Of a stretch of 5,028 nt of DNA, positions 4,426-5,028 are shown piece after piece. Below the pieces are notes generated by a model, which did not search any database, was not told the DNA's origin, and saw only the letters and a program-made list of their open reading frames with translations. How positions within the stretch are numbered: position 1 is the stretch's first letter; each line of letters starts with the position of its first letter. The translations under genes were made by a program, and so were the position numbers. This DNA is from Coleofasciculus sp. S288 (lineage in GTDB: Bacteria; Cyanobacteriota; Cyanobacteriia; Cyanobacteriales; Coleofasciculaceae): the NCBI GenBank assembly GCA_020216575.1, contig JAIUYC010000426.1, positions 1 to 5,028 on the forward strand, read 5' to 3'.

Positions 4426-5028
4426 ATGAAAAAGCGAAGATTTCCGGGTAGAAAGCTAGTTCATTGGTTGCTACTGGCAATTCTTTTCTTTTCCCTGTCT
4501 AGCCTGCCTAGTTTGGCTCAAAATAAATCAAATGAAGTAGCTCCGTCGTTTCCCGATATTTTTCCCAAGATTTTAGATTCTCAACCGCAGCAAACCACTG
4601 AAACGGGTCTGCCGATACCCCCATCTCCCACTGCACCCGGACTCAATAACCCCCAGGAATTTGAAGCCTTCGTAGACAACTTCTTTAATGAGGAGATGTC
4701 GAAGACTCATGTCCCCGGTGCTGTCATTTCTGTAGTGAAAGATGGAAAACTCTTTTTCGCCAAGGGTTACGGCTATGCCAATCTGGAGAAAAAGATACCT
4801 GTTGAGGCAGATAAAACCCTGTTTCGCGTTGCTTCTCTCTCCAAACTCTTCACAGCAACAGCAGCGATGCAGTTGTACGAGCGAGGACAGCTCGACTTAG
4901 ATGCTGATGTCAGTAAATACCTTGACTTTAAACTAGAGAATCCCTTTTCTGAGCCAGTCACACCTGCCACAATGATGCTGCACACGGATGGCACTACTGT
5001 ACGGCGGATCGGACTAGCAGCTCGTACT
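4426..5028 (+). CDS. Exported beta-lactamase/PBP-like serine hydrolase (partial, 3' end off window)
   Basis: 201 codons are open from ATG 4426 to the window edge. The protein belongs to the serine beta-lactamase / class C penicillin-binding protein superfamily, which acylates an active-site serine. Members include D,D-peptidases, esterases and beta-lactamases. The signal peptide has a basic start (MKKRRFPGRK), a hydrophobic core (about 14-27) and a likely cleavage at SLA/Q after residue 31. A Pro-rich linker (32-75) follows. The catalytic domain begins near residue 77, with VPGAVISVVKDGK (96-108) and KGYGYANLEKKIPV (113-126). The SxxK motif is SLSK, with Ser137 as nucleophile and Lys140. LYERGQLDLDADVSKYL and an LHTDG motif follow, as in this family. 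The YxN and KTG-like motifs would lie beyond the edge, so activity and subclass cannot be judged. Full length in the family is often 350-650 residues. The ribosome binding site is modest: AAGG at 4410-4413, with GAGAG nearer the ATG. Confidence 0.88.
   Translation, partial: MKKRRFPGRKLVHWLLLAILFFSLSSLPSLAQNKSNEVAPSFPDIFPKILDSQPQQTTETGLPIPPSPTAPGLNNPQEFEAFVDNFFNEEMSKTHVPGAVISVVKDGKLFFAKGYGYANLEKKIPVEADKTLFRVASLSKLFTATAAMQLYERGQLDLDADVSKYLDFKLENPFSEPVTPATMMLHTDGTTVRRIGLAART

Noticed and set aside
4773..4994. Minus-strand open frame of 73 codons
   Set aside because: Antisense to the serine hydrolase across its SxxK motif region, which is strongly supported on the plus strand.
1..5028. tRNA, rRNA, riboswitch or defence-system genes
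   Set aside because: I found no cloverleaf, rRNA core sequence, recognised riboswitch core, nuclease or toxin-antitoxin motif on either strand.

Overview
The window looks like chromosomal DNA of a cyanobacterium. The octamer GCGATCGC (HIP1), which is strongly over-represented in many cyanobacterial genomes, occurs four times in 5 kb (328, 3084, 3148, 3756), far more than chance would give. The moderate GC content and the protein types (a DUF1206 membrane protein, cyanobacterial-style lipoproteins, a peptidoglycan-binding L,D-transpeptidase) fit this. I cannot name the species; filamentous or large-genome lineages seem more likely than marine picocyanobacteria.

Layout from left to right. Positions 1-520 (minus) hold the N-terminal part of a DUF1206 multipass membrane protein that runs off the left edge and starts with GTG. 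Positions 521-922 hold no intact gene. They carry a promoter candidate for DUF1206, a 45-codon open stretch that may be a gene remnant, a roughly 105-bp MITE-like element bounded by an inverted repeat and an 11-bp direct repeat, and a weak terminator hairpin. Positions 923-1771 (minus) encode a lipoprotein built from two copies of one beta-rich module. Positions 1772-2182 are AT-rich and non-coding. Positions 2183-3826 (minus) form a two-gene unit: a small lipoprotein with a Pro/Ala/Thr-rich tandem-repeat tail, followed after 27 nt by a three-domain L,D-transpeptidase (PG-binding, SH3b, YkuD). Positions 3827-4425 are a gene-free divergent region rich in inverted repeats, with a possible decayed reading frame. 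Positions 4426-5028 (plus) encode the N-terminal part of an exported beta-lactamase/PBP-like serine hydrolase that is cut by the right edge.

All five genes encode proteins predicted to be membrane-embedded, lipid-anchored or exported, so the window reads as a cell-envelope neighbourhood. The best-supported functional link is the lipoprotein/L,D-transpeptidase pair: one strand, short gap, strong Shine-Dalgarno for the second gene. The transpeptidase would crosslink or modify peptidoglycan and the lipoprotein could act beside it at the wall, but that partnership is inferred from position only. The divergent serine hydrolase belongs to a superfamily that includes D,D-peptidases, so a wall role is possible but unproven. 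I found no evidence of a defence system, CRISPR array, RNA gene or intact transposase. The less ordinary items are the MITE-like element, the acidic N-terminal extension of the transpeptidase, the duplicated lipoprotein module, the 48-bp repeat tail, and the cluster of inverted repeats in the divergent region.
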